This document shows, one piece after another, positions 1-7,845 of a DNA stretch of 64,000 nucleotides. The translations under genes were made by a program, and so were the position numbers. The DNA comes from Thermopolyspora sp044507605 (GTDB taxonomy: Bacteria > Actinomycetota > Actinomycetes > Streptosporangiales > Streptosporangiaceae). The notes beneath the pieces are model-generated. The model did not search any database, was not told the DNA's origin, and worked only from the letters and a program-made list of their open reading frames with translations. Each line of letters opens with the position of its first letter. The stretch's first letter is position 1. The stretch is taken from NCBI GenBank assembly GCA_044507605.1, contig JBIQJI010000006.1, positions 1 to 64,000 on the forward strand. Direction: 5' to 3'.

Positions 1-570
1 CACCGCCGCCACGACCCGCCCGGGCCCGCCCGCCGCGGGCACCGCGTCCATGGGCGGCGGCGCCGCCACGGCCGGTTCGGCCACGGCCGGCGGGCCCGCC
101 GGCGCGGCCAGGGCGTCCAGCGGCACGGCGTGCAGCCGGGCGAGCAGCCGCCCGCCCTCGTACCAGGGAGCGGCGAACGGGTCGAGCGGATCCACCGACT
201 CCACCGGCTCCCCGGCCGGCCACACGGTGACGAGCCGGCCACCCACCTCCTGCGGCTCGGTGCGCAGCGGCCGCAGCAGCACGTCCCCGAGCCGGTCGGC
301 CGCCGCCAGCCGGGCCGTCAGCGCCGCCCGCTCGGTGCCCGGAGCGTGCGCCTTCACCACCACATCGCCCACCCGGATCACCACGACCCGGGTCTGCTTC
401 AGCACCCGCACACCGCCACGAGTCCCCTCGACGAGCCCTGCCAGGCACTCCACCAGCCGCTCCGCGGGCGGCTCCATCGGCCGCTCCGCCTCCCGCCCGT
501 CCGGCCCGGCCTCCCGCCGGGCGCCGGCACCGTGCGGACGCGCCGAACCCGGCGAAACGATCGAGGACAC
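1..570 (-). CDS. Phosphotransferase, APH-like, 3' end beyond window
   Basis: Reading leftwards, 190 codons stay open to base 1 with no stop, so the gene is partial. The translation has the look of an aminoglycoside/choline-kinase-like (APH) N-lobe: a strand with a candidate ATP-binding lysine (VVVKAHAPGTERAAL), then a hinge and the helix pattern LLARLHAVPL that normally precedes the HxD catalytic loop. That loop lies outside the window, so the substrate is unknown. The start is uncertain. GTG at 570 (or 576) lies just after a TATTAG-like -10 (581-586) and would be leaderless or nearly so; ATG at 477 has a GGAG about ten bases upstream and would drop 31 residues that look unconserved. Confidence 0.6.
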   Translation of the reverse strand, partial: MSSIVSPGSARPHGAGARREAGPDGREAERPMEPPAERLVECLAGLVEGTRGGVRVLKQTRVVVIRVGDVVVKAHAPGTERAALTARLAAADRLGDVLLRPLRTEPQEVGGRLVTVWPAGEPVESVDPLDPFAAPWYEGGRLLARLHAVPLDALAAPAGPPAVAEPAVAAPPPMDAVPAAGGPGRVVAAV

Positions 571-727
571 GCCCACCAACCTAATACGCCCGGCCGGGCC
601 GATCGGCGGATTCGGCCCGGCCGATCGCCGGATCCGGCAGCCGTCCGGCAGCGCGGGCCCCGGCCCCGCGGGCGGTGGCGGCGGGTCCGGCGATCGGCGG
701 CCCGGAGCGGCTGCGTAGGGTGGCGGT

Positions 728-1636
728 ATGCGGATCGGATTCGGGGCGCCGGTGTCGGGCGCCTGGGCGACGCCCGAGACCATGGCCCATGTCGTCAAGC
801 GGGCCGAGGAGCTCGGATATCACTCGGTGTGGACCTTCCAGCGGCTGCTGTTCCCGGTCGAGCCGCTCGATCGGCCCCTCGGGGCGGCGTACCGCAGCGT
901 GCAGGACCCCATCGTGACGCTGGCCTACCTGGCCGGGCTGACCGAGCGGATCCGGCTCGGGGTGGCCGTCGTCAACCTGCCGTTCTACTCGCCGGCCCTG
1001 CTCGCCAAGCAGCTGGCGACGCTGCAGATCGTCGCCCGGGGGCGGCTCGACGCGGGGCTCGGCCTCGGCTGGGCCCGGCCGGAGTTCGTGGCGTCGGGCA
1101 GGCCGTACGAGCATCGGGGCAGGCGCGCCGAGGAATACCTCGGCCTGCTGCGGCGCTTCTGGACCGACGACGTGATCGAGCACCACGGCGAGTTCTACCA
1201 GGTGCCCGCGGCCCATCAGGATCCCAAGCCGGCCCCGCCCCCGTCGATCCTGCTCGGCGGCGCCGCACCGGCCGCCCTGCGCCGCGCCGGCCGCCTGGCC
1301 GACGGCTGGGTCGGCTCCAGCAGGACCGACCTGGCCGCGGTCCACGACCAGATCTACATTGTAAAGGAAGCTGCTCGCGAAGCCGGCCGCGACCCCGAGG
1401 CCCTCCGCTTCATCATCAGAGGCGTCACCCGGCCGGGCCCGGCCGGCGCCCGGAACCGCGCGCCGCTGTCGGGCTCCTACGACGAGATCCGCGCAGACGT
1501 CGCGCGCCTGGCGGAGCAGGGCGTCACCGAGGTCTTCCACGACCTCAACTTCTCCCCGGACTTCGGCGGCCCCGGCACCGACCCCGCCGACGTCGTAAGC
1601 CGCGCCGAGGAGGCCCTGGAGGCCCTGGCCCCCTGA
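728..1636 (+). CDS. LLM-class F420-dependent oxidoreductase
   Basis: A 302-residue luciferase-like monooxygenase-fold protein. It opens with the family strand MRIGFGAPVSGAW, followed by the helix AEELGYHSVW, the segment TERIRLGVAVVNLPFYSP and the motif GRLDAGLGLGW; ILLGGAAPAALRRAGRLADGW is the usual C-terminal signature. In actinobacteria such proteins commonly use coenzyme F420 to oxidise or reduce small molecules in the cytoplasm; the substrate cannot be read from sequence. The length is normal for the TIGR03619-like group. The ATG is only seven bases after TAGGGT (715-720), so the message may be leaderless. It stands alone, with arfB 128 bases downstream on the same strand. Confidence 0.88.
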   Translation: MRIGFGAPVSGAWATPETMAHVVKRAEELGYHSVWTFQRLLFPVEPLDRPLGAAYRSVQDPIVTLAYLAGLTERIRLGVAVVNLPFYSPALLAKQLATLQIVARGRLDAGLGLGWARPEFVASGRPYEHRGRRAEEYLGLLRRFWTDDVIEHHGEFYQVPAAHQDPKPAPPPSILLGGAAPAALRRAGRLADGWVGSSRTDLAAVHDQIYIVKEAAREAGRDPEALRFIIRGVTRPGPAGARNRAPLSGSYDEIRADVARLAEQGVTEVFHDLNFSPDFGGPGTDPADVVSRAEEALEALAP

Positions 1637-1764
1637 CCGGGGCACTCCCTCGGCCGTCATCGACCCGCCACCCGGGAACGGGAACACGCCAAATCAGGTT
1701 GAAGCACACTGACGCCGCCCCGCTATCGTGGGAGAAGATCGTGACGAGGAAGGAGGGACGCGCC

Positions 1765-2196
1765 ATGCCCGGGCCACTGGTCGTGAACGGCTCGATCGTC
1801 ATTCCGGAGGGCGAGCTGACCTGGCGCTTCTCGCGTTCCTCCGGGCCGGGCGGTCAGGGCGTCAACACCACCGACAGCCGGGTCGAGCTCGGGTTCGACG
1901 TCGCGGCGACGACGGCGCTGGCGGAGCCGCTGAAGGCGCGTGCCCTCGACCGGCTGCGGCACCGTCTCGTCGGTGGCACCATCACGGTCGCCGCCTCCGA
2001 GCATCGTTCGCAGCTGCGCAACCGTGAGGCCGCCGAGGCGCGCCTCGCCCAGTTGATCCGCGAGGCCGTGGCCCCGCCTCCGAAGCGGCGGCGCCCCACC
2101 AAGCCGTCGCGGGCGTCGGTGGAGCGCCGCATCGCCGCCAAGAAGCACCGCTCGGCCGTGAAGCGGCTCCGCGGCGGCCGGCACGAGCCGCTGTGA
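1765..2196 (+). CDS. arfB: Ribosome-rescue peptidyl-tRNA hydrolase ArfB
   Basis: A 143-residue release-factor-like protein. The GGQ loop that hydrolyses peptidyl-tRNA is present (SSGPGGQGVNTTDSRVEL, residues about 28-45), and the protein ends in a Lys/Arg-rich tail (PPPKRRRPTKPS, then KKHRSAVKRLRGG) of the kind that enters the empty mRNA channel of stalled ribosomes. It lacks the codon-recognition domains of RF1/RF2, as expected for ArfB/YaeJ. The ATG has a strong AAGGAGG eight bases upstream (1750-1756). It is probably transcribed alone and converges with the aldehyde dehydrogenase, leaving only 21 bases between the two stops. Confidence 0.93.
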   Translation: MPGPLVVNGSIVIPEGELTWRFSRSSGPGGQGVNTTDSRVELGFDVAATTALAEPLKARALDRLRHRLVGGTITVAASEHRSQLRNREAAEARLAQLIREAVAPPPKRRRPTKPSRASVERRIAAKKHRSAVKRLRGGRHEPL

Positions 2197-2217
2197 CGGC
2201 CGCCGCGAAAGCGGTGC

Positions 2218-3681
2218 TCAGGCGAGGAAGCCCACCGAGTGGGTGTCCATGAACTCGCGGATGCCTTCGATGCCCATCTCGCGGCCGAAACCGCTGTGGT
2301 TGAAGCCGCCGAAGGGCGCCCGTTCGTCCAGGTGTGCGGCGCCGTGGGCGTTGACGAAGGTGTAGCCGGTGCGCAGCCGGGCGGCGAGCGCGGCGGCGTG
2401 GTCGAGGTCGGCGGTCCACACCGACGAGCACAGCCCCGACCAGGTGTCGTTGGCGCGGGCGATGGCGTCGTCCTCGTCGTCGAACGGCAGGATCGGCACC
2501 GTCGGCCCGAACTGTTCCTCGGTCACCACGCGCGAATCGTCGGCGGGGTCGAGCACCAGGGTGGGCCGCACGAAGTTGCCCTTGCTCAGGTCGGCGCCGT
2601 CGACGGGCTCGCCGAACGTGCGCACCTCGGCGCCGGCCGCGCGGGCCTGCTCGACCAGTTCCTCGACGAACGTGCGCTGCTGCGGGCTGTGCAGCGGGCC
2701 CATCGTCACGCCTTCGGTCAGCCCGTGGCCGAGGCGGGTCGCGGCGAGCAGCCCGGACAGGCCCTCGACGACCTCGTCGTAGCGTGAGCGGTGCACGTAC
2801 AGCCGCTTGGCCGCCATGCAGATCTGGCCGGTGCTGTCGTAGACGCCGGTGAACAGGCGCTGCATGGCGTCGGCGTCGAGTTCGGCGTCGGGCAGGATGA
2901 TCGCCGGGTCGTTGCCGCCGAGTTCGAGCGCGACGCGGGTGAGCGATTCGGCGGCCATGGCCATGATGCGCTTGCCGCCGCCGACGCTGCCGGTGAAGCA
3001 GACCTTCTTCACCCGGTCGTCCTGGATCAGCGGCCGGCCGATCTCGGCGTCGAGGCCCGTCACCACGTTGACCACGCCCGGCGGCAGCGCCCGCGCCACC
3101 TGCTCGACGGTGCGCACGGTGGCCAGCGGGCAGGTCGGCGGCGGCTTGACGACGACGGTGTTGCCGGCGATCAGCGCCTGCGGCAGCGACGCCGCGAGGA
3201 TCGCCAGCGGCCAGTTGAACGGCACGATGATGGTCACCACGCCGAGCGGCAGGTAGCCGACCTCGGTCCGGTACGGCGGCGCGTCCAGCCGGGTCACCTG
3301 CCCGAGCTGGTCCGCGAGCGCGGCGGCCAGCCGGAACCGGTGCTCGAACACGATGGAGTCGATGACCGACTCCATCCGGATCTTGCCGTTCTCCCGGGTG
3401 AGCACCTCGGCCGTGGCCGGCCGGTCGGCCTCCAGCGGTGCCAGCGCGGCCAGCACCGCGTCGGCCCGCTCCTTCGGCGAACGTGCGGCCCAGTCGGGGA
3501 AGGCCCGGTGCGCGGCGGCGACCGCGGCCGTGGCCTGTTCGGCGGTGGCCGAGGCGGCGTATCCGGCGACGGACTCGTGATCGGCAGGGTCGGCTATTTT
3601 CAGCGTGCGTTCGGCCTCAAGGGATTTCCCGTCGATGAAGAGCCCGGTTCTGATCTCCGGTAGCCCCTGAACAGGCGTCAT
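2218..3681 (-). CDS. NAD(P)-dependent aldehyde dehydrogenase
   Basis: A 487-residue full-length aldehyde dehydrogenase. Landmarks in order: VPFNWPLA with the oxyanion Asn near 156, the cofactor-binding Lys in VVVKPPPTCP (about 179), FTGSVGGGK (229-237), the general base Glu in LELGGNDPA (about 253) and the catalytic Cys in STGQICMAAKR (about 288). The C-terminal EEQFGPTVPILPF and PFGGFNHSGFGREMG motifs are intact. It resembles the succinate-semialdehyde/salicylaldehyde group, but the substrate is unassigned. The ATG has GAGGTGA nine bases upstream. It is monocistronic and convergent with arfB. Confidence 0.92.
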   Translation of the reverse strand: MTPVQGLPEIRTGLFIDGKSLEAERTLKIADPADHESVAGYAASATAEQATAAVAAAHRAFPDWAARSPKERADAVLAALAPLEADRPATAEVLTRENGKIRMESVIDSIVFEHRFRLAAALADQLGQVTRLDAPPYRTEVGYLPLGVVTIIVPFNWPLAILAASLPQALIAGNTVVVKPPPTCPLATVRTVEQVARALPPGVVNVVTGLDAEIGRPLIQDDRVKKVCFTGSVGGGKRIMAMAAESLTRVALELGGNDPAIILPDAELDADAMQRLFTGVYDSTGQICMAAKRLYVHRSRYDEVVEGLSGLLAATRLGHGLTEGVTMGPLHSPQQRTFVEELVEQARAAGAEVRTFGEPVDGADLSKGNFVRPTLVLDPADDSRVVTEEQFGPTVPILPFDDEDDAIARANDTWSGLCSSVWTADLDHAAALAARLRTGYTFVNAHGAAHLDERAPFGGFNHSGFGREMGIEGIREFMDTHSVGFLA

Positions 3682-3856
3682 CTCGCATCACCTCGGTTGC
3701 GACGTACATCAACGCCTCAAGCTACTCGCCTGGCCAGAGGGATCCCTGAGACGCGCGACCCGGCGCCGGCAGGCCGATCCGGCCGCTCCGATCGAGACAT
3801 TCGACGTAGCGGGCGCGGATCTGCCGGGCGCCGGGGCCCGCGAAGCGACGAGAACG

Positions 3857-4342
3857 TCAGGGCTGGCCGACGAAGTCCACCTTGACGGTGGCCGAACGCG
3901 CGGTCCAGCTGCCGGGCAGTGGCACGAACGTGACGACGCCGCTGCCGTAGCACGGCAGGTTGAGCGCCGTCGGGATCTCGACGACCTCGTCGTAGCGGTG
4001 CAGGACGAGGACCCTGCCGGCGGTCGAGGTGCCGCCCAGGTCGACGGCGATCTCGTGGGCCGCGCCGCCGGTGTAGCCCGCATCCCTCGTCCCCGCCGTG
4101 ACGCGCTTGACCTGCAGCTTCTGGCCTGCCATCGGGTGACCGGTCTGTCCGGGGTGCACCGGCCCGAAGCAGGCCATGCGGATGACCGCCATGTCGGTCT
4201 CTCCGTTCACCGCGCCCACGAAGTACTGGCCGGGGCCGATCTCCAGGGGGTCGGTCGTGTCGGCGATGGCGGGTGACGCCGTCGTGGCCAGCATGGCGGC
4301 GGCGAGCAGGGGGACGAGGCGAGTCGCACGTTTCCGGAACAC
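3857..4342 (-). CDS. Secreted hypothetical protein
   Basis: A 161-residue protein I do not recognise. It begins with a Sec signal peptide: MFRKRATR, a hydrophobic stretch LVPLLAAAMLATTAS, then a likely signal peptidase cut after AIA at about residue 27. The mature part is small and beta-rich in appearance, with two cysteines (MACFGPV and LPCYGSG) that could form one disulfide outside the cell. The GTG start has GGAGG five to six bases upstream, and a good sigma-70-type promoter lies 50 bases before it. No partner gene is adjacent. Confidence 0.75.
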   Translation of the reverse strand: MFRKRATRLVPLLAAAMLATTASPAIADTTDPLEIGPGQYFVGAVNGETDMAVIRMACFGPVHPGQTGHPMAGQKLQVKRVTAGTRDAGYTGGAAHEIAVDLGGTSTAGRVLVLHRYDEVVEIPTALNLPCYGSGVVTFVPLPGSWTARSATVKVDFVGQP

Positions 4343-4751
4343 CGTGCCTCCGATCGGGGGAAGGGAAGGGCATATGGAGTACGCGCAACGTGACGCTAGG
4401 CATCGGGCTGTGACGGGTCAACGAGGTCTCGGCGCACGCGCGGGCCGGTCGGTGTGCGGATGACGTCCGCGCAGGCGGGGGCTCCGAGTCACGTGTGCCG
4501 AAGGCGACGCGCCGGCGCGGCGCTGAAAGCTTCACTGCGGCGGGCTCCTCGCACCCGGCCGCCTGGTTCGCCGGTCGGCACGGCCTCGGCGAACCGGGGT
4601 GAGCCGGCCGGTGCGCACAAGGGCCCCGATGGGGCGCGCAGGTGGACGCGGGCACTTTGTGGAGATGCCGGTCGCGGCCGGGAGAAGGTGATCCCCGGGG
4701 GCCGGGCCGTCCCGGAATGGCCAGGTGGCGGTAAAAGGGGATAATTGGGCG
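4343..4751. other. Intergenic region, divergent promoters
   Basis: 409 bases between the secreted-protein gene (minus) and the Nudix gene (plus). The left part holds the minus-strand promoter listed separately. No convincing coding frame or structured RNA was found in the rest. A run of GGTAAAAGGGGATAATT just before 4752 supplies the Nudix ribosome binding site and an AT-rich patch. Confidence 0.6.
4393..4421 (-). promoter_or_regulatory. Sigma-70-type promoter of the secreted-protein gene
   Basis: On the minus strand: TTGACC, 17-base spacer, TAGCGT. Both hexamers are close to actinobacterial housekeeping consensus (TTGAC / TANNNT) with ideal spacing. A start site near 4386 would give a leader of about 44 bases that includes the GGAGG at the GTG start. 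Confidence 0.65.
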
Positions 4752-5258
4752 ATGACGCAGCGTCTTCGCGCCCGAGTGCCCAGTGTGCGGGCCGTGATCC
4801 TCGACGAGGACCGGCTCGTGCTGTTCCGGCGTACGCCGCCCGGGCGGCCCCTCTACTGGAGCGTGCCCGGCGGCCACGTCGAGCCGGAGGACCGCACGCT
4901 GGAGGACACCCTGCGCCGCGAGGTGCTGGAGGAGCTCGGCGCGACCGTGGGCGGGATCACGCCGCTCACCACGCTGACGTACGTGCGCAACCGCGCCATC
5001 AAGACCCAGCACGTGTACGGCTGCCGCCTGCTGACCATGGACCTCGCGCTGCGCTCCGGGCCGGAGTTCACCGACCCCGCCAAGGGCGTCTACGAGGTGG
5101 TCCGGGTTCCCCTGTCGCCGGCGCAGATCACCGGCATCCCTCTGGTGCCCGAGGAGCTCGGCGACTATCTGGCCGCGCACATCGCCCGGCTGCCCGACCT
5201 GATCGGCCCCGCGCCTACGGCTCGCGGCGGTCCTGCATCTCCCAGAGGTGATCGATGA
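4752..5258 (+). CDS. Nudix hydrolase
   Basis: A 168-residue Nudix-fold protein. The Nudix box is GGHVEPE...RREVLEELG at about residues 35-60; compared with the consensus Gx5Ex7REUxEExGU it has two extra residues before the REVLEELG helix, while the metal-binding glutamates are all present. Such enzymes hydrolyse a nucleoside diphosphate linked to another moiety, and the exact substrate is not visible. The ATG at 4752 was chosen because AAGGGG lies about 11 bases upstream; a GTG at 4725 is in frame but has no ribosome binding site. The last 44 bases overlap the 3' end of the convergent DinB-like gene. Confidence 0.85.
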   Translation: MTQRLRARVPSVRAVILDEDRLVLFRRTPPGRPLYWSVPGGHVEPEDRTLEDTLRREVLEELGATVGGITPLTTLTYVRNRAIKTQHVYGCRLLTMDLALRSGPEFTDPAKGVYEVVRVPLSPAQITGIPLVPEELGDYLAAHIARLPDLIGPAPTARGGPASPRGDR

Positions 5259-5907
5259 CGTGCCAGGTGATGCGGCGGACGGCGTAGCGGGCCGGCCAGC
5301 CTTTCGGGACGAGCGGCGTGCCGTCGGACGGCTCGCCGAGCACCCGGGCGGCCTGGTCGCGCATCGCCGCGAGGGCGGCCGCGTCGCCGTGGGGGAACGG
5401 CCGGACCCTGATGCCGATCGTGCGGAGGTAGGCGCGTTCGGCCTCGATCACGTGCGCGATCATCTTGTCGCGGTCCCGGCCGCCGCCGCGCGGGCCCTTG
5501 CGCAGCTCGGCCGGCGAGCCGGCGGCGACCTCGTCGAAGACCTGCCAGGCGGCGCGCATCAGCGCGACCTCGCGCCGGGCGGTGGCCGCGTCGACGGGCT
5601 CGCCGTCGAGGTCCGGGATCGCCCCCGGAGCGCCGAAGTCGGTCGTGGCGCCGCCCTTCACCCGTTCCACGACGACGATCTCGCGGGGCTCGAACGTCAG
5701 CCCGGCGCGCTCGGCGATCACGCGGTAGCGCGGGACGTACTCCCACAGCGCCTCGATCGCGGCGTCTTCGCCCTTGCGCACCCTGCACCAGCCGGGCCAG
5801 TCGGCGGCGCACGCGAAGACCTTCTTCGGGCCGAGCTCCAGGTAGATCCGGGTGCGGCCGCCGGGGACGCCCCCGCCCGTGGTCGGCTCCTCGGTTCGCT
5901 CGCTCAT
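5215..5907 (-). CDS. DinB-like domain protein
   Basis: A 230-residue protein. The C-terminal half resembles the DinB/YfiT helical-bundle family: a helix KMIAHVIEAERAYLRTIG and a late helix YAVRRITWHVIDHLWEMQDR, with histidines in positions typical of metal ligands in this fold. The N-terminal half (IYLELGPKKVFACAADWPGWCRV) is a separate region I do not recognise by name. Related proteins are thiol-dependent enzymes or of unknown role. The ATG at 5907 (MSERTEE) has AGGA nine bases upstream; an in-frame ATG at 5937 lacks one. The 3' end overlaps the Nudix gene by 44 bases. Confidence 0.65.
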   Translation of the reverse strand: MSERTEEPTTGGGVPGGRTRIYLELGPKKVFACAADWPGWCRVRKGEDAAIEALWEYVPRYRVIAERAGLTFEPREIVVVERVKGGATTDFGAPGAIPDLDGEPVDAATARREVALMRAAWQVFDEVAAGSPAELRKGPRGGGRDRDKMIAHVIEAERAYLRTIGIRVRPFPHGDAAALAAMRDQAARVLGEPSDGTPLVPKGWPARYAVRRITWHVIDHLWEMQDRREP

Positions 5908-6068
5908 GCCGACGATCCTGGCATGAAAGACTGTCAACGACCGGCAGGTATGCCGCCGGACCGGACGGTCCGGGTCGGCCCGGACCGGCGCGGCGCCGTC
6001 TCGGGGGTCCGCCGGCCGGGCACGCGCGTGACGGCGACGGGCGTTTCGCCGCCGGGAAGGAGGGTCCG

Positions 6069-6947
6069 ATGTCGCAGGCCGCCGAACGCGAGCTGACGGC
6101 CGAGGTGATCGAGCGGCTGGCCGCCACTCCCGACCCCCGGCTGCGCGAGCTGATGCGAGCGCTGGTCGCCCACCTGCACGCGTTCGCCCGTGAGACGCGG
6201 CTGACGCGGGACGAATGGCGTGCCGCGATCGAGTTCCTGACGGCCACCGGGCGGCTGTGCGACGACGAGCGGCAGGAGTTCATCATGCTGTCCGACACGC
6301 TCGGGCTGTCGAGCCTGGTCGAGACCATCAACGAAGGCGGCGACGGCGGCGCGGAGCAGCCCGGGCCGACCGAGGCGACCGTCCTCGGGCCTTTCTACCG
6401 GCCCGGCGCGCCGCTGCGCGAGTTCGGCGCCTCGATCGTGCTGAGCGATGTCGGCGGCGAGCCCACGGTGGTCTCCGGGCGGGTGCTCGACACCGCGGGG
6501 TCGCCCATCGCGGGGGCGATGCTCGACGTGTGGCAGACCGCGCCGAACCGGCTCTACGACACTCAGGATCCCGACCAGCCGCCGTTCAACCTGCGGGGCC
6601 GGTTCCGCACCGACGACGCCGGCCGGTACCGGTTCGTCACGGTACGCCCCGTCGACTACACGGTGCCCGGCGACGGGCCCGTGGGCGCGCTGCTCCGCGC
6701 CACCGGCCGGCACAACTGGCGGGCCGCGCACATCCACGCCATCGTCTCCGCGCCCGGCCACCGCACGGTGACCACCCACATCTTCGACGCCGCGTCCGCC
6801 TACCTCGACTCTGACACGGTGTTCGGGGTGCGGCCGAGCCTGGTCCGCGAGTTCCGCCGCAACGACGACCCGGCGGCGGCCGCCGCCAACGGCGTGCGGC
6901 CGCCTTTCCTCGAGGTGTCGTTCGACTTCGTGCTGGCGCCGCTCTAG
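6069..6947 (+). CDS. Intradiol ring-cleavage dioxygenase (hydroxyquinol/catechol 1,2-dioxygenase type)
   Basis: A 292-residue protein with the N-terminal helical dimerisation domain (RDEWRAAIEFLTATGRLCDDERQEFIMLSDTLGLSSLVETIN) followed by the beta-sandwich catalytic domain. All four non-heme Fe(III) ligands are present: Tyr163 (NRLYDTQ), Tyr197 (PVDYTVP), His221 and His223 (AAHIHAIV). The protein would cleave catechol or hydroxyquinol between the hydroxyls to a cis,cis-muconate or maleylacetate. The TLGLSSLVETIN sequence fits the hydroxyquinol subgroup best (inference). No maleylacetate reductase or monooxygenase is adjacent, so the pathway partners lie elsewhere. AAGGAGG stands eight bases before the ATG. 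Confidence 0.9.
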   Translation: MSQAAERELTAEVIERLAATPDPRLRELMRALVAHLHAFARETRLTRDEWRAAIEFLTATGRLCDDERQEFIMLSDTLGLSSLVETINEGGDGGAEQPGPTEATVLGPFYRPGAPLREFGASIVLSDVGGEPTVVSGRVLDTAGSPIAGAMLDVWQTAPNRLYDTQDPDQPPFNLRGRFRTDDAGRYRFVTVRPVDYTVPGDGPVGALLRATGRHNWRAAHIHAIVSAPGHRTVTTHIFDAASAYLDSDTVFGVRPSLVREFRRNDDPAAAAANGVRPPFLEVSFDFVLAPL

Positions 6948-7723
6948 AGCATGCCGATCAGGTCGGCGATCGAGTCGACGACCTGCGACGGGCGGAACGG
7001 GTAGCGGTCGATCTGCTCCTTGGTCGTGACGCCGGTGAGCACCAGGATGGTGTGCAGGCCGGCCTCCATGCCCGACACGACGTCGGTGTCCATGCGGTCG
7101 CCGATCATCGCGGTGGCCTCGCTGTGCCCGCCGATGACGTTGAGCGCGCTGCGCATCATCATCGGGTTGGGTTTGCCCACGAAGTACGGCTCGACCCCGG
7201 TCGCCTTTGTGATCATGGCGGCCACGGCGCCGCACGCCGGCAGCGAGCCCTCGGTGGACGGCCCGATCGCGTCGGGGTTCGTGGCGATGAACCGGGCCCC
7301 GCCGTCGATCAGCCGGATCGCGCGGGTGATCGCGGTGAAGCTGTAGGTGCGGGTCTCGCCCAGCACCACGTAGTCGGGGCCGATGTCCGTCAGCACGTAC
7401 CCCGCTTCGTGCAGCGCCGTCGTCAGCCCCGCCTCGCCGATCACGAACGCCGAGCCGCCCGGCCGCTGCGCGGCCAGGAAGTTCGCCGTGGCCAGCGCCG
7501 ACGTCCAGATCGACTCCGGCGGCACGTCCAGGCCGGCCGTCCGCAGCCGCACCGACAGATCGCGCGGGGTGTAGATGGAGTTGTTGGTCAGCACCAGGAA
7601 CGGGCGGTCCAGGTCGCGCAGCCGCCGGATGAATTCGTCCGCGCCCGGCACGGGTCGCCCCTCGTGGACGAGCACGCCGTCCATGTCCGACAGCCAGTAT
7701 TCGATCGGCTTACGCTCGCTCAT
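6944..7723 (-). CDS. HAD-IIA family phosphatase (NagD-like)
   Basis: A 259-residue HAD hydrolase. Motif I is SDMDGVLVH, with Met where most family members have a second aliphatic residue; motif II is LTNNS; motif III is the Lys in VGKPNP; motif IV is MIGDRMDTDV. The C2-type cap lies between motifs II and III, as in NagD and p-nitrophenyl phosphatases, which dephosphorylate small phosphometabolites. The ATG has GAGGTG close upstream. Its stop shares the four-base palindrome CTAG (6944-6947) with the stop of the convergent dioxygenase. Confidence 0.88.
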   Translation of the reverse strand: MSERKPIEYWLSDMDGVLVHEGRPVPGADEFIRRLRDLDRPFLVLTNNSIYTPRDLSVRLRTAGLDVPPESIWTSALATANFLAAQRPGGSAFVIGEAGLTTALHEAGYVLTDIGPDYVVLGETRTYSFTAITRAIRLIDGGARFIATNPDAIGPSTEGSLPACGAVAAMITKATGVEPYFVGKPNPMMMRSALNVIGGHSEATAMIGDRMDTDVVSGMEAGLHTILVLTGVTTKEQIDRYPFRPSQVVDSIADLIGML

Positions 7724-7845
7724 AGCACCTCATGATGTCCCTGCCACGCATACCAGAACATTGCAGGAACAAGCATGGCAGGTGATGATCCGCCGTCATC
7801 CGTCGATCATGGCCGGGCCCGCCCGCCCGGTGTGCCACGGCGTGC

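Noticed and set aside
130..1764. Long N-terminal extension in the arfB frame
   Set aside because: It crosses the luciferase-like gene in another frame and is Arg/Pro/Gly-rich; ATG 1765 has a strong ribosome binding site and matches the family N-terminus.
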